Numbered from the stretch's first letter, positions 25,108-33,997 are shown. The stretch: DNA of 40,141 nucleotides from Flavobacterium sp. CF136 (GCF_000282055.1 NZ_AKJZ01000019.1:8501-48641); one strand, 5' to 3'. Notes: generated by a model not told the origin, from the sequence alone. Translations and numbers: made by a program.

Positions 25108-26679
25108 ATGTATTTCAAAAAAACTATTTTAACTCGTTGGATGCAATTAGTTTTTAGTTCTAAATTTTCGTCAGTTCGGGTGTTTTTCGATAGAAAAATA
25201 TATTGGGAACAAGAAAAATTAGAACTAAAAACGGTTCTCGATACATTTTTTGCTCCGTTTCACTCCACAAAAAACACTCGAACTGACGTTTTTAAAAAGA
25301 ACTTACTAATTACTTTATTATTCTTCCTGATTTTTGCCAGTTCCGGCTTTTCACAGACCCTGTCATTAAAAGAAGCCATAAAAACAGGTCTTGAAAACTA
25401 CGGTTCGATAAAAGCAAAAAACAACTACACCAGCGCTTCGCGTGAGACTCTTAAACAATCACGCCGAGATTATTTGCCTAACCTAAACTTATCTGCTCAA
25501 CAGGATTATGGAACTATCAATGGGCAAAATGGCGCTTTATATGGCTTCAACGGTTTAGGAACTGCTTCTTCCGGACCTGCATTAGCTGATCAAAACTGGA
25601 ATTCTGCTTTTGGAGCTTTGTATCTGGTCAATATGAACTGGGATTTTTTCACTTTCGGAAAAACGCAGGAAAAAATCAATTTGGCTAAAATAGATGTTCA
25701 GGCTAAAGAAAAAGACCTTGATCAGGAAAAATTCCAACAGCAAATCAAAATTTCTGCCGCTTATCTTAATTTATTAGCCAGCCAGAGATTATTGATTTCA
25801 CAGCAAAAGAATCTAAGCCGTGCAGAAGTTTTTAAAAGAACGGCTGTGGCAAGAGTAAAAAACGGATTATTGGCAGGTGTCGATTCAACATTGGCAACAG
25901 CCGAGGTTTCGAAAGCTAAAATAGCCCTGAATCTGGCTAAGAATTTCGTCAAGGAACAAAATAACAGACTGGTCGATTTGATGGGCGTTGCACCGCAGGA
26001 TTTTGTTACAGACACATTATTTGTAAATCAAATTCCGAAAGCAATAATAACAGCAGATAAAGCTTCTGACAGTTTGCATCCGTTGCTTCAATTTTATAAA
26101 ACTAAAATTGATTACAGCAATCAACAGGCTAAATTATACAAACGTTTTTATTATCCGACAATGAGTGCTTTTGGGGTTTTGCAGACACGTGCATCAGGTT
26201 TTAACCCGGATTATATAACGGATCAAAACTCATTTAGCCGTAATTATTGGGATGGTGTAAATCCGGATCGCAGCAATTATTTGGTCGGAATTGGAATCAG
26301 CTGGAATCTTACTACTCCGTTCAGGATGAGCAAACAAGTCAGTGCGCAAAAATATGTTTCTCAGGCTTTGCAGGAAGAATATAACCAGGCCGACAGAGAA
26401 TTAAAATCACAGCTGGCATTGGCCGATGACAAAATAAAAGTCACACTTGATAATTATGCCGAAGCGCCAATTCAGGTAAAAGCGGCACAACAGGCGTATT
26501 TGCAAAAATCGACTTTATATAAAAATGGTTTAACTGATCTTACTGATTTAACGCAAACTATTTTCACCTTAAACCGTGCCGAAATCGACCGTGATATCGT
26601 CAATAATAATGTATGGCAGTCATTTTTGCTAAAAGTGGCGGCAACGGGCAATTTTGACTTATTTATAAATGAATTTTAA
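25108..26679 (+). CDS. TolC family outer-membrane efflux protein with displaced signal peptide
   Basis: The outer-membrane channel of an RND pump, 523 residues. The TolC body is normal: helices around 85-290 and 310-520, with the expected two-fold repeat. The signal peptide, however, lies at about residues 62-83 (KKNLLITLLFFLIFASSGFSQ), not at the N-terminus. Residues 21-61 are translated from a palindromic repeat of the CGTCAGTTCGAGTG family. The only in-frame ATGs (25108 and 25141) are upstream of the repeat, and none lies between it and the signal peptide. The repeat probably invaded the 5' end and left the frame open. The pump gene follows after 12 bp. Confidence 0.88.
   Translation: MYFKKTILTRWMQLVFSSKFSSVRVFFDRKIYWEQEKLELKTVLDTFFAPFHSTKNTRTDVFKKNLLITLLFFLIFASSGFSQTLSLKEAIKTGLENYGSIKAKNNYTSASRETLKQSRRDYLPNLNLSAQQDYGTINGQNGALYGFNGLGTASSGPALADQNWNSAFGALYLVNMNWDFFTFGKTQEKINLAKIDVQAKEKDLDQEKFQQQIKISAAYLNLLASQRLLISQQKNLSRAEVFKRTAVARVKNGLLAGVDSTLATAEVSKAKIALNLAKNFVKEQNNRLVDLMGVAPQDFVTDTLFVNQIPKAIITADKASDSLHPLLQFYKTKIDYSNQQAKLYKRFYYPTMSAFGVLQTRASGFNPDYITDQNSFSRNYWDGVNPDRSNYLVGIGISWNLTTPFRMSKQVSAQKYVSQALQEEYNQADRELKSQLALADDKIKVTLDNYAEAPIQVKAAQQAYLQKSTLYKNGLTDLTDLTQTIFTLNRAEIDRDIVNNNVWQSFLLKVAATGNFDLFINEF
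25169..25288. repeat. CGTCAGTTCGAGTG palindromic repeat, copy 2, inside a gene
   Basis: The left arm CGTCAGTTCGGGTGTTTTT and the right arm AAAAACACTCGAACTGACG pair almost perfectly. An inner pair, TTTTTAGTTCTAA (upstream flank, 25150-25162) and TTAGAACTAAAAA (25219-25231), overlaps it. The interior also contains GGTTCTCGATACA as in the copy at 13511. It lies in frame within the TolC reading frame. Confidence 0.8.
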
Positions 26680-26691
26680 TTATAGATCCTA

Positions 26692-29600
26692 ATGAATTTA
26701 ATACGTTTTGCACTCCGCAAACCCATCTCTATATTGGTATTGGTGGCTGGTTTATTTTTCTTCGGAATTGGTGCCATCCAGGACATTAAGGTAGATATTC
26801 TTCCGAAAATGAACTTGCCGGTAATTTATATTGCGCATCCATTTGGAGGGTATACGCCAGACCAGATGGAAGCTTATTTTGCCAAGAATTATGTTAACAT
26901 TTTACCGTTTGCCAATGGGGTAAAATCGGTAGAAACCAAGAATATTCAGGGGTTAATGATTATGAAGTTAACCTATTATGAAAACACGAATATGGCGCAG
27001 GCTGCTGCCGAATTGAGTTCGTTGTCCAACAGGATTCAGGCGGCATTTCCTCCGGGAACACAGCCTCCGTTTATCATTCGTTTTGATGCTTCGTCTTTGC
27101 CAATCGGGCAATTGGTTTTGAGCAGTAAAATACGCTCTAACAATGAGTTACAGGATTTAGCCAACGTTTATGTACGTGCTTCGTTTACTTCGATTCCCGG
27201 TTTGTTATCGCCGGCACCCTTTGGCGGAAGCCCAAGAACAGTAGAGGTTAACGTAGATCCGGATTTATTGCGTTCGCATAATATGACGCCTGACCAAATT
27301 GTGGAAGCGATTCGGGTAAACAACCAAACGGCTCCATCCGGAAACGTGAGAATTGGCGATATAAATTACATTTCGCCAACCAATAATACCATTAAGGAAA
27401 TTAAGGATTTTGAGCAGATTCCGTTGTTTAAAGGCGGGGTTCAAAACCTAAAATTAGGTGACGTTGCCACGGTAAAAGACGGTGCCGACGTAACCAACGG
27501 ATATGCTTTGGTTAACGGGAAACGTTCCGTTTATATCAGTATTGCAAAAGCAGGAGACGCTTCGACCTGGGATGTGGTTCAGAGGTTAAAAGCTGAATTG
27601 CCAAAAATTCAAAGCACATTGCCTGAAGATGTAAAATTATCATATGAGTTTGACCAGTCGGTTTATGTAATCAATTCGGTTAAGAGTTTAATTACCGAGG
27701 GAATTATCGGAGCAGTTTTAACGGGTTTAATGGTTTTACTTTTCCTTGGAGACAGACGTGCAGCCTTAATCGTAATTCTGACGATTCCGATTTCGATTAT
27801 CTCAGGAGTTTTATTTCTGAAATTATTCGGGCAAACTATCAACTTAATGTCGTTGAGCGGACTGGCTTTGGCAATCGGAATTTTGGTGGATGAAAGTACG
27901 GTAACCATCGAAAATATCCATCAGCATCTCGCTATGGGAAAACCCAAGGCACTCGCTATTTGGGATGCCTGCCAGGAAATTGCATTGCCTAAATTATTGA
28001 TTCTGCTTTGTATTCTGGCAGTTTTTGCACCCGCATTTACTATGGTCGGAATCCCAGGAGCGTTGTTTTTGCCATTAGCATTAGCGATTGGATTCTCGAT
28101 GGTGATTTCGTTTTTATTATCACAGACTTTTGTACCTGTAATGGCGAATTGGCTGATGAAAGACCATCCAAAACACGAACATGCACCTAATATTACTGAT
28201 GACGAAGCCGAATTTAATGCGTGCGGATTAACGCCTGAATCTGAAAAAGATTTAATCAGCCAGAAAAAAGCAGTCGTTGAAAGAGAAGATTTTGATAATG
28301 ATAAAAAAATAAGCCGTTTTGAAAAATTCAGAATCCGGTTTATGAAAACTTTGGATCGCCTTTTCCCATACAAAAAAGCAGCTGCTTTAACGTATTTAAT
28401 CGTAATTACAACCCTTGCCGTAGTATTTATTTCTTTTATTGGAAAAGACGTTTTTCCGAAAGTAAATTCAAGTCAGTTTCAATTAAGGATGCGCGCTCCC
28501 GACGGAACCCGTTTGGAACGCACCGAAGAAAAAGCCATTTTAGTGCTGAAAGAATTGAAGAAAATGGTGGGGAACGAACATATCGGAATATCATCTGTTT
28601 ATGTTGGTCAGCACCCGTCATTATTCTCCATTAACCCGATTTATTTGTTTATGGCGGGTTCACATGAAGCAGTTTTTCAGGTAAGTCTAAAGGACTATCA
28701 CGTTGATATGGATGATTTTAAAGATGACTTCAGGGCGAGAATTAAAAAAATCCTTCCTGATGTAAAAGTCACTTTTGAACCAATTGAATTGACGGATAAG
28801 GTATTGAGTCAGGGTTCCCCTACTCCAATTGAAATTCGAATTGCCGGAAAAGACAAAAAACGAAATGAAGCCTACGCCAGTCAAATTGTAGATAAACTAA
28901 AGAAAATAGCGTATTTCAGAGATGTGCAAATTGGACAGCCGATTCATTATCCTGCGATGAATATTGACATAGACAGAACCCGCGCTGCCGAATTGGGCGT
29001 GGATATGAACGATATTTCGCGTTCGCTGATTGCCTCTACCTCATCATCGAGATATACAGAGAAAAATACCTGGATTGATGAAAAATCAGGTTTATCGGTG
29101 AATGTTCAGGTACAGGTTCCTTTGAATAAAATGAAAAGCAAAACGGATATGGGAGAAATTCCGGTATTGAAAAACTCACTTCGTCCTGTTTTGAGTGACG
29201 TGGCAAAAATTACACCCGGATTTGTAAGCGGCGAAAATGACAATTTAGGGGCTATGCCCTACATTACCGTTACGGCAAACATTCATCAAACCGATTTGGG
29301 GACGGCGACTAAAGATGTGGCTAAAACCATAAAATCATTGGGCGAATTACCACGTGGTTTATTCATTAATCCAATTGGTATGAGTAAAGTATTGGAAGAA
29401 ACATTAAGCAGTTTACAAATCGGATTATTGGTTGCCATCTTTGTAATCTTCTTAATGTTAGCCGCTAATTTTCAGTCGTTCAAGGTTTCACTGGTGATTT
29501 TAACGACTGTTCCTGCAGTAGTTTTAGGAGCATTATTAATGCTGACTATTACCGGTTCTACGCTAAATTTACAATCGTATATGGGAATCATCATGTCGGT

Positions 29601-29976
29601 TGGGGTTTCGATTGCCAATGCCGTTTTATTGGTTACCAATGCTGAACAATTGCGAAAACGAAATGGTAATGCACTGGAATCGGCACGTGAAGCTGCGGCT
29701 TTAAGGCTTCGTCCAATTATTATGACCTCTGTGGCGATGATTGCAGGAATGTTACCCATGGCGATTGGTCATGGCGAAGGTGGCGATCAGGTTTCACCGT
29801 TAGGAAGAGCCGTTATTGGCGGGTTATTATTTTCGACCTTTGCCGTATTATTGATCTTGCCGTTAATTTTTGCCTGGGCGCAGGAACATACCACAACACA
29901 ATCTGTTTCTTTAGATCCTGAAGACGAAGAAAGCATCCATTATATCTCATCATTAAAATCGAACAATGAAAAATAA
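26692..29976 (+). CDS. RND efflux transporter, inner-membrane pump (AcrB/HAE1-like)
   Basis: A proton-driven inner-membrane pump of 1094 residues. It has the twelve-helix RND layout with two large periplasmic loops. TM1 is at the N-terminus (PISILVLVAGLFFFGIGAI), the TM4 region carries the acidic pair in LAIGILVDESTV, and the C-terminal bundle includes GVSIANAVLLVTNAEQLRKR and SVAMIAGMLPMAIGHGEGG. The loop at about 495-550 between the halves is long and charged. The operon order TolC, pump, adaptor is unusual but seen in Bacteroidota. It overlaps the adaptor gene by 11 bp. The substrate is unknown. Confidence 0.95.
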   Translation: MNLIRFALRKPISILVLVAGLFFFGIGAIQDIKVDILPKMNLPVIYIAHPFGGYTPDQMEAYFAKNYVNILPFANGVKSVETKNIQGLMIMKLTYYENTNMAQAAAELSSLSNRIQAAFPPGTQPPFIIRFDASSLPIGQLVLSSKIRSNNELQDLANVYVRASFTSIPGLLSPAPFGGSPRTVEVNVDPDLLRSHNMTPDQIVEAIRVNNQTAPSGNVRIGDINYISPTNNTIKEIKDFEQIPLFKGGVQNLKLGDVATVKDGADVTNGYALVNGKRSVYISIAKAGDASTWDVVQRLKAELPKIQSTLPEDVKLSYEFDQSVYVINSVKSLITEGIIGAVLTGLMVLLFLGDRRAALIVILTIPISIISGVLFLKLFGQTINLMSLSGLALAIGILVDESTVTIENIHQHLAMGKPKALAIWDACQEIALPKLLILLCILAVFAPAFTMVGIPGALFLPLALAIGFSMVISFLLSQTFVPVMANWLMKDHPKHEHAPNITDDEAEFNACGLTPESEKDLISQKKAVVEREDFDNDKKISRFEKFRIRFMKTLDRLFPYKKAAALTYLIVITTLAVVFISFIGKDVFPKVNSSQFQLRMRAPDGTRLERTEEKAILVLKELKKMVGNEHIGISSVYVGQHPSLFSINPIYLFMAGSHEAVFQVSLKDYHVDMDDFKDDFRARIKKILPDVKVTFEPIELTDKVLSQGSPTPIEIRIAGKDKKRNEAYASQIVDKLKKIAYFRDVQIGQPIHYPAMNIDIDRTRAAELGVDMNDISRSLIASTSSSRYTEKNTWIDEKSGLSVNVQVQVPLNKMKSKTDMGEIPVLKNSLRPVLSDVAKITPGFVSGENDNLGAMPYITVTANIHQTDLGTATKDVAKTIKSLGELPRGLFINPIGMSKVLEETLSSLQIGLLVAIFVIFLMLAANFQSFKVSLVILTTVPAVVLGALLMLTITGSTLNLQSYMGIIMSVGVSIANAVLLVTNAEQLRKRNGNALESAREAAALRLRPIIMTSVAMIAGMLPMAIGHGEGGDQVSPLGRAVIGGLLFSTFAVLLILPLIFAWAQEHTTTQSVSLDPEDEESIHYISSLKSNNEK

Positions 29977-31054
29977 AATTATACAATCGACCACGCTATT
30001 CTTTGTAGCTGTATTTCTTCTAACTAGTTGTAATTCAAAGAAAGAAGAAACTGTTACGACTGAACTTGAACCTAAAACAGAAACGTTTCTTTTGCAAAAA
30101 GAAAAACTGACAACCGAATTGCGTTTACCTGCCGAGTTAACCGGTTTTCAGCAAGTAGATTTATATGCTAAAGTAAGCAGTTTCGTGAAAACCTTAAAAG
30201 TAGATATTGGTTCGAAAGTGACCAAAGGACAGCTTTTGATTGTTTTGGAAGCTCCGGAAATCAGCTCGCAACTGGCAGCAGCCGAATCACGACTAAAATC
30301 GATGGAAGCTATTTACGCCACCAGCAAAAGCACTTACAACCGTTTATACGAAACAAGCAAAGTCGAAGGAACGATTTCTAAAAACGATCTGGAAATGGCA
30401 AGCGGAAAGAAAAACTCGGATTATGCACAATATCAGGCTGCTGTAGCTGCTCATAAAGAAGTGAAAATCATGAGAGGTTATCTTGAAATCCGCGCTCCTT
30501 TTGACGGAATTGTTGCTGCCAGAAATGTGAATTTAGGAACCTTTGTTGGCCCTGCCGGAAAAGGTTCTGACTTGCCATTGTTGACTATTCAACAGCAAAA
30601 TAAACTGCGTTTGGCGGTTTCTATTCCGGAATTGTATACGGGATATTTACACAATGGTGACGAAATGAGTTTTAATGTAAAATCATTGCCGGATACTTTT
30701 AAAGCTACGATTCAGAGAATGTCCGGAGCGTTGGATTTGAAACTACGCTCGGAGCGTGTAGAAATGGACGTACACAACACAAAAGGAGATTTATTACCCG
30801 GAATGGTAGCCGAAGTTTTATTGCCGCTTAATGCGAAAGACAGCACATTTGTAATTCCAAAATCGGCATTGGTGAGTTCTGCCGAGGGAACTTTTATTAT
30901 CAAAGTAGTAAATCATAAAGCAGCCAGAGTCGACGTAAAAAGAGGAAGGGAAATCGATGATAAAGTTGAAATATTTGGCGATTTACATTCGAAAGATAAA
31001 CTGATAAAAATTGCCAGTGAAGAAATTAAGGAAGGTGATGATATAAAGGAATAA
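29966..31054 (+). CDS. RND periplasmic adaptor lipoprotein
   Basis: The membrane-fusion subunit of the same pump, 362 residues. The N-terminus is a lipoprotein signal with lipobox LTSC, giving acylated Cys22. It is followed by the paired lipoyl/barrel-sandwich motifs (VDIGSKVTKGQLLIVLEAP and LEIRAPFDGIVAARNVNLG), an alpha-helical hairpin between them (about 90-165), and a beta-barrel domain ending in the KVEIFGDL...EEIKEGDDI tail. It starts within the end of the pump gene. A terminator closes the operon. Confidence 0.94.
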   Translation: MKNKIIQSTTLFFVAVFLLTSCNSKKEETVTTELEPKTETFLLQKEKLTTELRLPAELTGFQQVDLYAKVSSFVKTLKVDIGSKVTKGQLLIVLEAPEISSQLAAAESRLKSMEAIYATSKSTYNRLYETSKVEGTISKNDLEMASGKKNSDYAQYQAAVAAHKEVKIMRGYLEIRAPFDGIVAARNVNLGTFVGPAGKGSDLPLLTIQQQNKLRLAVSIPELYTGYLHNGDEMSFNVKSLPDTFKATIQRMSGALDLKLRSERVEMDVHNTKGDLLPGMVAEVLLPLNAKDSTFVIPKSALVSSAEGTFIIKVVNHKAARVDVKRGREIDDKVEIFGDLHSKDKLIKIASEEIKEGDDIKE

Positions 31055-31090
31055 ACCTTTCAACTTTTTAATTATTGGTTTGTTTAAAAG

Positions 31091-31125
31091 TGCTGTAAGA
31101 CTTAGGTTTTGCAGCATTTTTTTTT
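31091..31125 (+). terminator. terminator of the efflux operon
   Basis: TGCTGTAA pairs with TTTTGCAGCA (one bulge) across a short loop, followed by nine T. It lies 37 bp after the adaptor stop codon. Confidence 0.75.
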
Positions 31126-31128
31126 ATG

Positions 31129-31208
31129 GAGCTGGTTCCTGCTATACACTTGTATCTTTTCCTGGCTGGCAGCAGCCAGAAAAAGGATACCGCTTCTATC
31201 AGGGCTAG
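31129..31208. repeat. long imperfect palindrome
   Basis: The perfect core CTGGCTG / CAGCCAG (31162-31168 and 31173-31179) extends outwards through TATCTTTTC / AAAAAGGATA and more loosely CCTGCTAT / ATCAGGG. The layout resembles palindromic intergenic elements I recall from other flavobacteria. It marks the boundary between the efflux operon and the accessory region. No other copy is in this window. Confidence 0.6.
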
Positions 31209-31299
31209 TGATTTAGGTTTTATAAGGAATAAACAGGTATAAGTACGTGGTTGTTTGTATTGTTAAATTGATATTTTTGAAAAATAATAATACTATACA

Positions 31300-31367
31300 A
31301 ACTTTCGTATATACACCCTAATTTAGGTAGATTGTCGCTACTTTGTAGCGAGTATATACAAGTTAGC
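31300..31367. repeat. attC-like palindrome, site A
   Basis: The left arm (AACTTTCGTATATACACCCTA) pairs with the right arm (TAGCGAGTATATACAAGTT) with a 2-nt bulge. The arms enclose a second small hairpin TCGCTAC-TTT-GTAGCGA. The site ends with GTTAGC (31362-31367), 31 bp before the AbiH start codon. Its last 38 bases before GC recur exactly at 33814-33851. Confidence 0.5.
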
Positions 31368-31398
31368 TGCAAGCTTCGAAAATCGTAGAAACAATCAA

Positions 31399-32703
31399 AT
31401 GAATAGAATTATACTTATTGGAAATGGATTTGATTTAGCACATGGAATTAAAACCAGTTATAATCATTTTATAAGTGACTATTGGGAGAAAATGATTTCC
31501 CGATTGCAAAATGAAGTTGCATGTAATATTACAACTCGTACAAAAGTATTTGAAACTGATGAAGTTAAAATTGACAACGTGCATGGTGGTCCTTGGCAGG
31601 GAGGAAATTGGGTTAGTGGAAATACGTTTGAAGATTTGATAAATGCTTTGGAAACTCAAAATCTTGAATTAATTTTTAAAAATAAGTTTTTAGAAATTCT
31701 TTCGAAAAAGTATAAAGAAAAAAACTGGGTAGACATTGAAAATGAATACTATGGTTTACTCAAAAAATCCTTTAGAAATGAAAACTGCTCTTATAAAATA
31801 ACTGAATTAAATAACGATTTAAGGCAAATTCAAAAGTTACTTGAATTATATTTAAAAGATGTTGAAGACAAATTCGTCGCTAATTTTGGTAACAATGTAT
31901 CTGATGCAAGATTGAAAAGCAATATTGGAAATAAAATCTATTCTCCGTTTAAATTAAAAGATTTTACTGAAACTTCAATCAACAAAAAAGCAGAAATTGA
32001 ATTTCAAAAAATACAAGAAGATATAAAGGGATTAGAAGGTGATCAAATCACAATATCTGAACTGAGCGAATACAATCAAAAAATAATTTCAAGAATTGGC
32101 ATCGAAGGAACATTAAAAGAAATCAGAAAATTACTTATTTCAGATAGTGCCATAAACTATTTTGAGTTAATGCCTGAAGAAATGTTATTTCTGAACTTTA
32201 ATTACACTTTTACCGAAAAAATATATTCTAACCATGCTCAGTTTGATTCATTTAATTCAACGCAAAATTTAAAAAAACGTTATATTCATATTCACGGAAC
32301 TACGGATAAATATGATCGTAATGATGTTATATTTGGCTTTGGAGATGAAATTGATGAAGACTACAAATCAATTGAGAATTTAAATGATAATGTTTATCTT
32401 GAAAACATTAAGTCAATCAAATATTTAGAAGCCGACAATTACAAACAATTGTTAGAATTTCTAAATAGTGGAGACTATCAAATTTTTATTTTTGGACATT
32501 CGTGCGGCATTTCTGATAGAACATTGTTAAATACTCTTTTCGAGCATAAAAATTGTTCATCAATAAAACCATTTTATCACAGCAAAGATTCCGAAACAGA
32601 TAATTACAGTGACATCGTTAGAAATATTTCCCGAAACTTCAATAGCAAAACAAGCATGAGAGATAAGGTTGTGAATAAAGAATATTGTGAATCATTATCA
32701 TAA
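31399..32703 (+). CDS. AbiH family abortive-infection-like protein
   Basis: A 434-residue protein beginning IILIGNGFDLAHGIKTSYNHF, the characteristic AbiH start (PF14253 family). Later conserved blocks are FLNFNYTFTEKIY, YIHIHGTTDKYD and IFIFGHSCGISDRTLL near the C-terminus. AbiH was described from Lactococcus as an abortive phage-infection protein. The N-terminal GNGFD looks nucleotide-binding and resembles SIR2-like folds, but the mechanism is not known. The gene is AT-rich and alone, with attC-like palindromes on both sides. It is likely a mobile defence cassette. Confidence 0.85.
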   Translation: MNRIILIGNGFDLAHGIKTSYNHFISDYWEKMISRLQNEVACNITTRTKVFETDEVKIDNVHGGPWQGGNWVSGNTFEDLINALETQNLELIFKNKFLEILSKKYKEKNWVDIENEYYGLLKKSFRNENCSYKITELNNDLRQIQKLLELYLKDVEDKFVANFGNNVSDARLKSNIGNKIYSPFKLKDFTETSINKKAEIEFQKIQEDIKGLEGDQITISELSEYNQKIISRIGIEGTLKEIRKLLISDSAINYFELMPEEMLFLNFNYTFTEKIYSNHAQFDSFNSTQNLKKRYIHIHGTTDKYDRNDVIFGFGDEIDEDYKSIENLNDNVYLENIKSIKYLEADNYKQLLEFLNSGDYQIFIFGHSCGISDRTLLNTLFEHKNCSSIKPFYHSKDSETDNYSDIVRNISRNFNSKTSMRDKVVNKEYCESLS

Positions 32704-32711
32704 TGCCAGCA

Positions 32712-32845
32712 GCTAACAGCGGTTTGGCAAGATTTGGGTTTTTAGCTTAATTTAAAGTTGGTTTTGTATTTGGAAAATTAGTCTTAAAACGAAAATATAT
32801 CTTACTTTAGTCCCAAACCTCGCCAAGCCGGCGGGACGTTATAGC
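32712..32845. repeat. attC-like palindrome, site B
   Basis: It starts with GCTAACAGC 8 bp after the AbiH stop codon and ends with GTTATAGC (32838-32845). GGTTTGGCAAGATTTGGG (32721-32738) pairs with CCCAAACCTCGCCAAGCC with three mismatches. The ends pair as GCTA-AC with GTTATAGC, leaving an unpaired spacer (GGCGGGAC) on one side. The central part (TAAAGTTGGTTTTGTATTTGG) is nearly identical to site C. Confidence 0.65.
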
Positions 32846-32882
32846 TACAATTATAAAACCGAATCTTCAGAAATTAATAAAC

Positions 32883-32999
32883 ATGATAAAAGAATTAATA
32901 ACAGATTTGGCTGGAGATAAAATTACGTTGTCCCCTGCTCTACGAAGTGTTCTCATGAAAAGCTGCGCAAATGTCTCTGACTTTGCGCAATTTTTTTAA
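32883..32999 (+). pseudogene. 5' fragment of an AbiTii-like gene, cut by the REP transposase element
   Basis: The frame opens at ATG 32883 with MIKELITDLAGDKITLSP and then runs into a transposon-end hairpin (ALRSVLMKSCANVSDFAQFF, stop at 32997). The first 18 residues resemble the N-terminus I recall for AbiTii-domain proteins (short amphipathic helix, then DKI-LS-AL), another abortive-infection family. With so few residues this is tentative. The remaining part of the gene is not found after the insertion. Confidence 0.35.
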
Positions 33000-33813
33000 T
33001 GTTCTTATAAATTCTAAATCTCTTAAAAGTCTCCCGACTTTTTACAAAATGTTTTAAATGGCAATAAACACAAATATGTTATATTTATAAAAAAACTTAA
33101 AATGAAAGAAGGATACGTAATTCGTGACCAAACTTTACCGCATTTTATAACTGCTACAGTAGTAGACTGGATTGATGTTTTCACAAGGCAAACTTATAGA
33201 GACATAGTGATTGAAAGTTTAGATTATTGTATCAAAAACAAAGGAATGATTTTGTATGGTTATGTAATTATGAGTAATCATATTCACTTGATTATACAAT
33301 CAGAAGAAGGAAAACTATCCGATTTGATTAGAGATTTTAAAAAATTTACAGCAAAATCTATTTTAGAAAAAACACAAAACTGTCCCGAAAGCAGAAGAGA
33401 ATGGATGCTTGAACGCTTTATGTTGGCCGCACAAAGTCATAGTAGAAACAAAAAATATCAATTTTGGCAATACGGAAATCATGCAGAAGAAATTTATTCA
33501 AACGATTTTATGTGGTCTAAATTAGATTATATACATTTAAATCCGGTTAGGTCAGGTCTTGTAGCAAAGGCATCAGATTATATTTATTCAAGTGCAAGCA
33601 ATTATGTTGATAATTCGGGATTATTAATGTTGAAAAAGCAGATAATCCTGTCGTAGATGTTTTAAATTCAAAATCATTTACAAAATATAATCTATATTAA
33701 TTTTAGTTTAAAAGTCGGAGACTTTTGACAAGTTTTCGTTCTTAATAAATTTTAAAATGGCGCAAAGTCAGAGACATTTGCGCAGCGCCGAGAAGAACAC
33801 TTCGAAGAGCGGA
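32936..33813. mobile_element. REP-associated tyrosine transposase element
   Basis: An element of about 880 bp with mirror-image ends around a tyrosine transposase gene. The outer hairpins GCGCAAA...TTTGCGC are at 32965-32988 (inverted) and 33760-33783, each with the accompanying ACACTTCGAAGAGC segment outside. The inner hairpins AAAAGTC/GACTTTT are at 33025-33042 and 33710-33726. The left end interrupts the AbiTii-like frame. Copies of the outer end without a transposase are at 38004 and 39439. Confidence 0.7.
33102..33656 (+). CDS. REP-associated tyrosine transposase (Y1/HUH family)
   Basis: A single-strand transposase/nuclease of 184 residues, IS200-like Y1 fold. The HUH motif is His60-Ile-His62 in MSNHIHLII. 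The catalytic tyrosine is Tyr143 in SKLDYIHLNPVRSGL. The longer spacing and the LNPVR block are typical of RAYT proteins, which cut and move REP palindromes rather than IS200 ends. The N-terminus (YVIRDQTLPHFITATVVDW) is also typical. The open frame is complete. It is flanked by hairpins in mirror orientation, its expected substrates. Confidence 0.88.
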   Translation: MKEGYVIRDQTLPHFITATVVDWIDVFTRQTYRDIVIESLDYCIKNKGMILYGYVIMSNHIHLIIQSEEGKLSDLIRDFKKFTAKSILEKTQNCPESRREWMLERFMLAAQSHSRNKKYQFWQYGNHAEEIYSNDFMWSKLDYIHLNPVRSGLVAKASDYIYSSASNYVDNSGLLMLKKQIILS

Positions 33814-33854
33814 GTAGATTGTCGCTACTTTGTAGCGAGTATATACAAGTTGGC
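33814..33854. repeat. direct copy of the site A right half
   Basis: From GTAGATTGTCGCTAC to TATATACAAGTT, 38 bases are identical to 31327-31364 and are followed by GGC instead of AGC. It lies directly against the right REP end of the transposase element. GTTGGC (33849-33854) is 40 bp before an ATG at 33895 and 143 bp before the next long gene. Confidence 0.85.
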
Positions 33855-33997
33855 AGAAATATTACCAAAAAAAACGAAAATCTAAACAAAAAATATGTCC
33901 GAAGACATCTGTATAAAAAATATAGCTTTAGAGTTTTTGAAAACTATATTTAATAAAGAAAAATTTTAGGTAAAACAGTTGAAATAAATTTTAAAAT

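Noticed and set aside
28436..28884. Minus-strand frames inside the RND pump gene
   Set aside because: They are antisense to a conserved pump and have no start context or recognisable protein features.
33895..33969. 24-codon frame (MSEDICIKNIALEFLKTIFN...) after the second 38-bp repeat
   Set aside because: It could be a cassette gene remnant, since its distance from GTTGGC is right, but it is too short to support as a gene.
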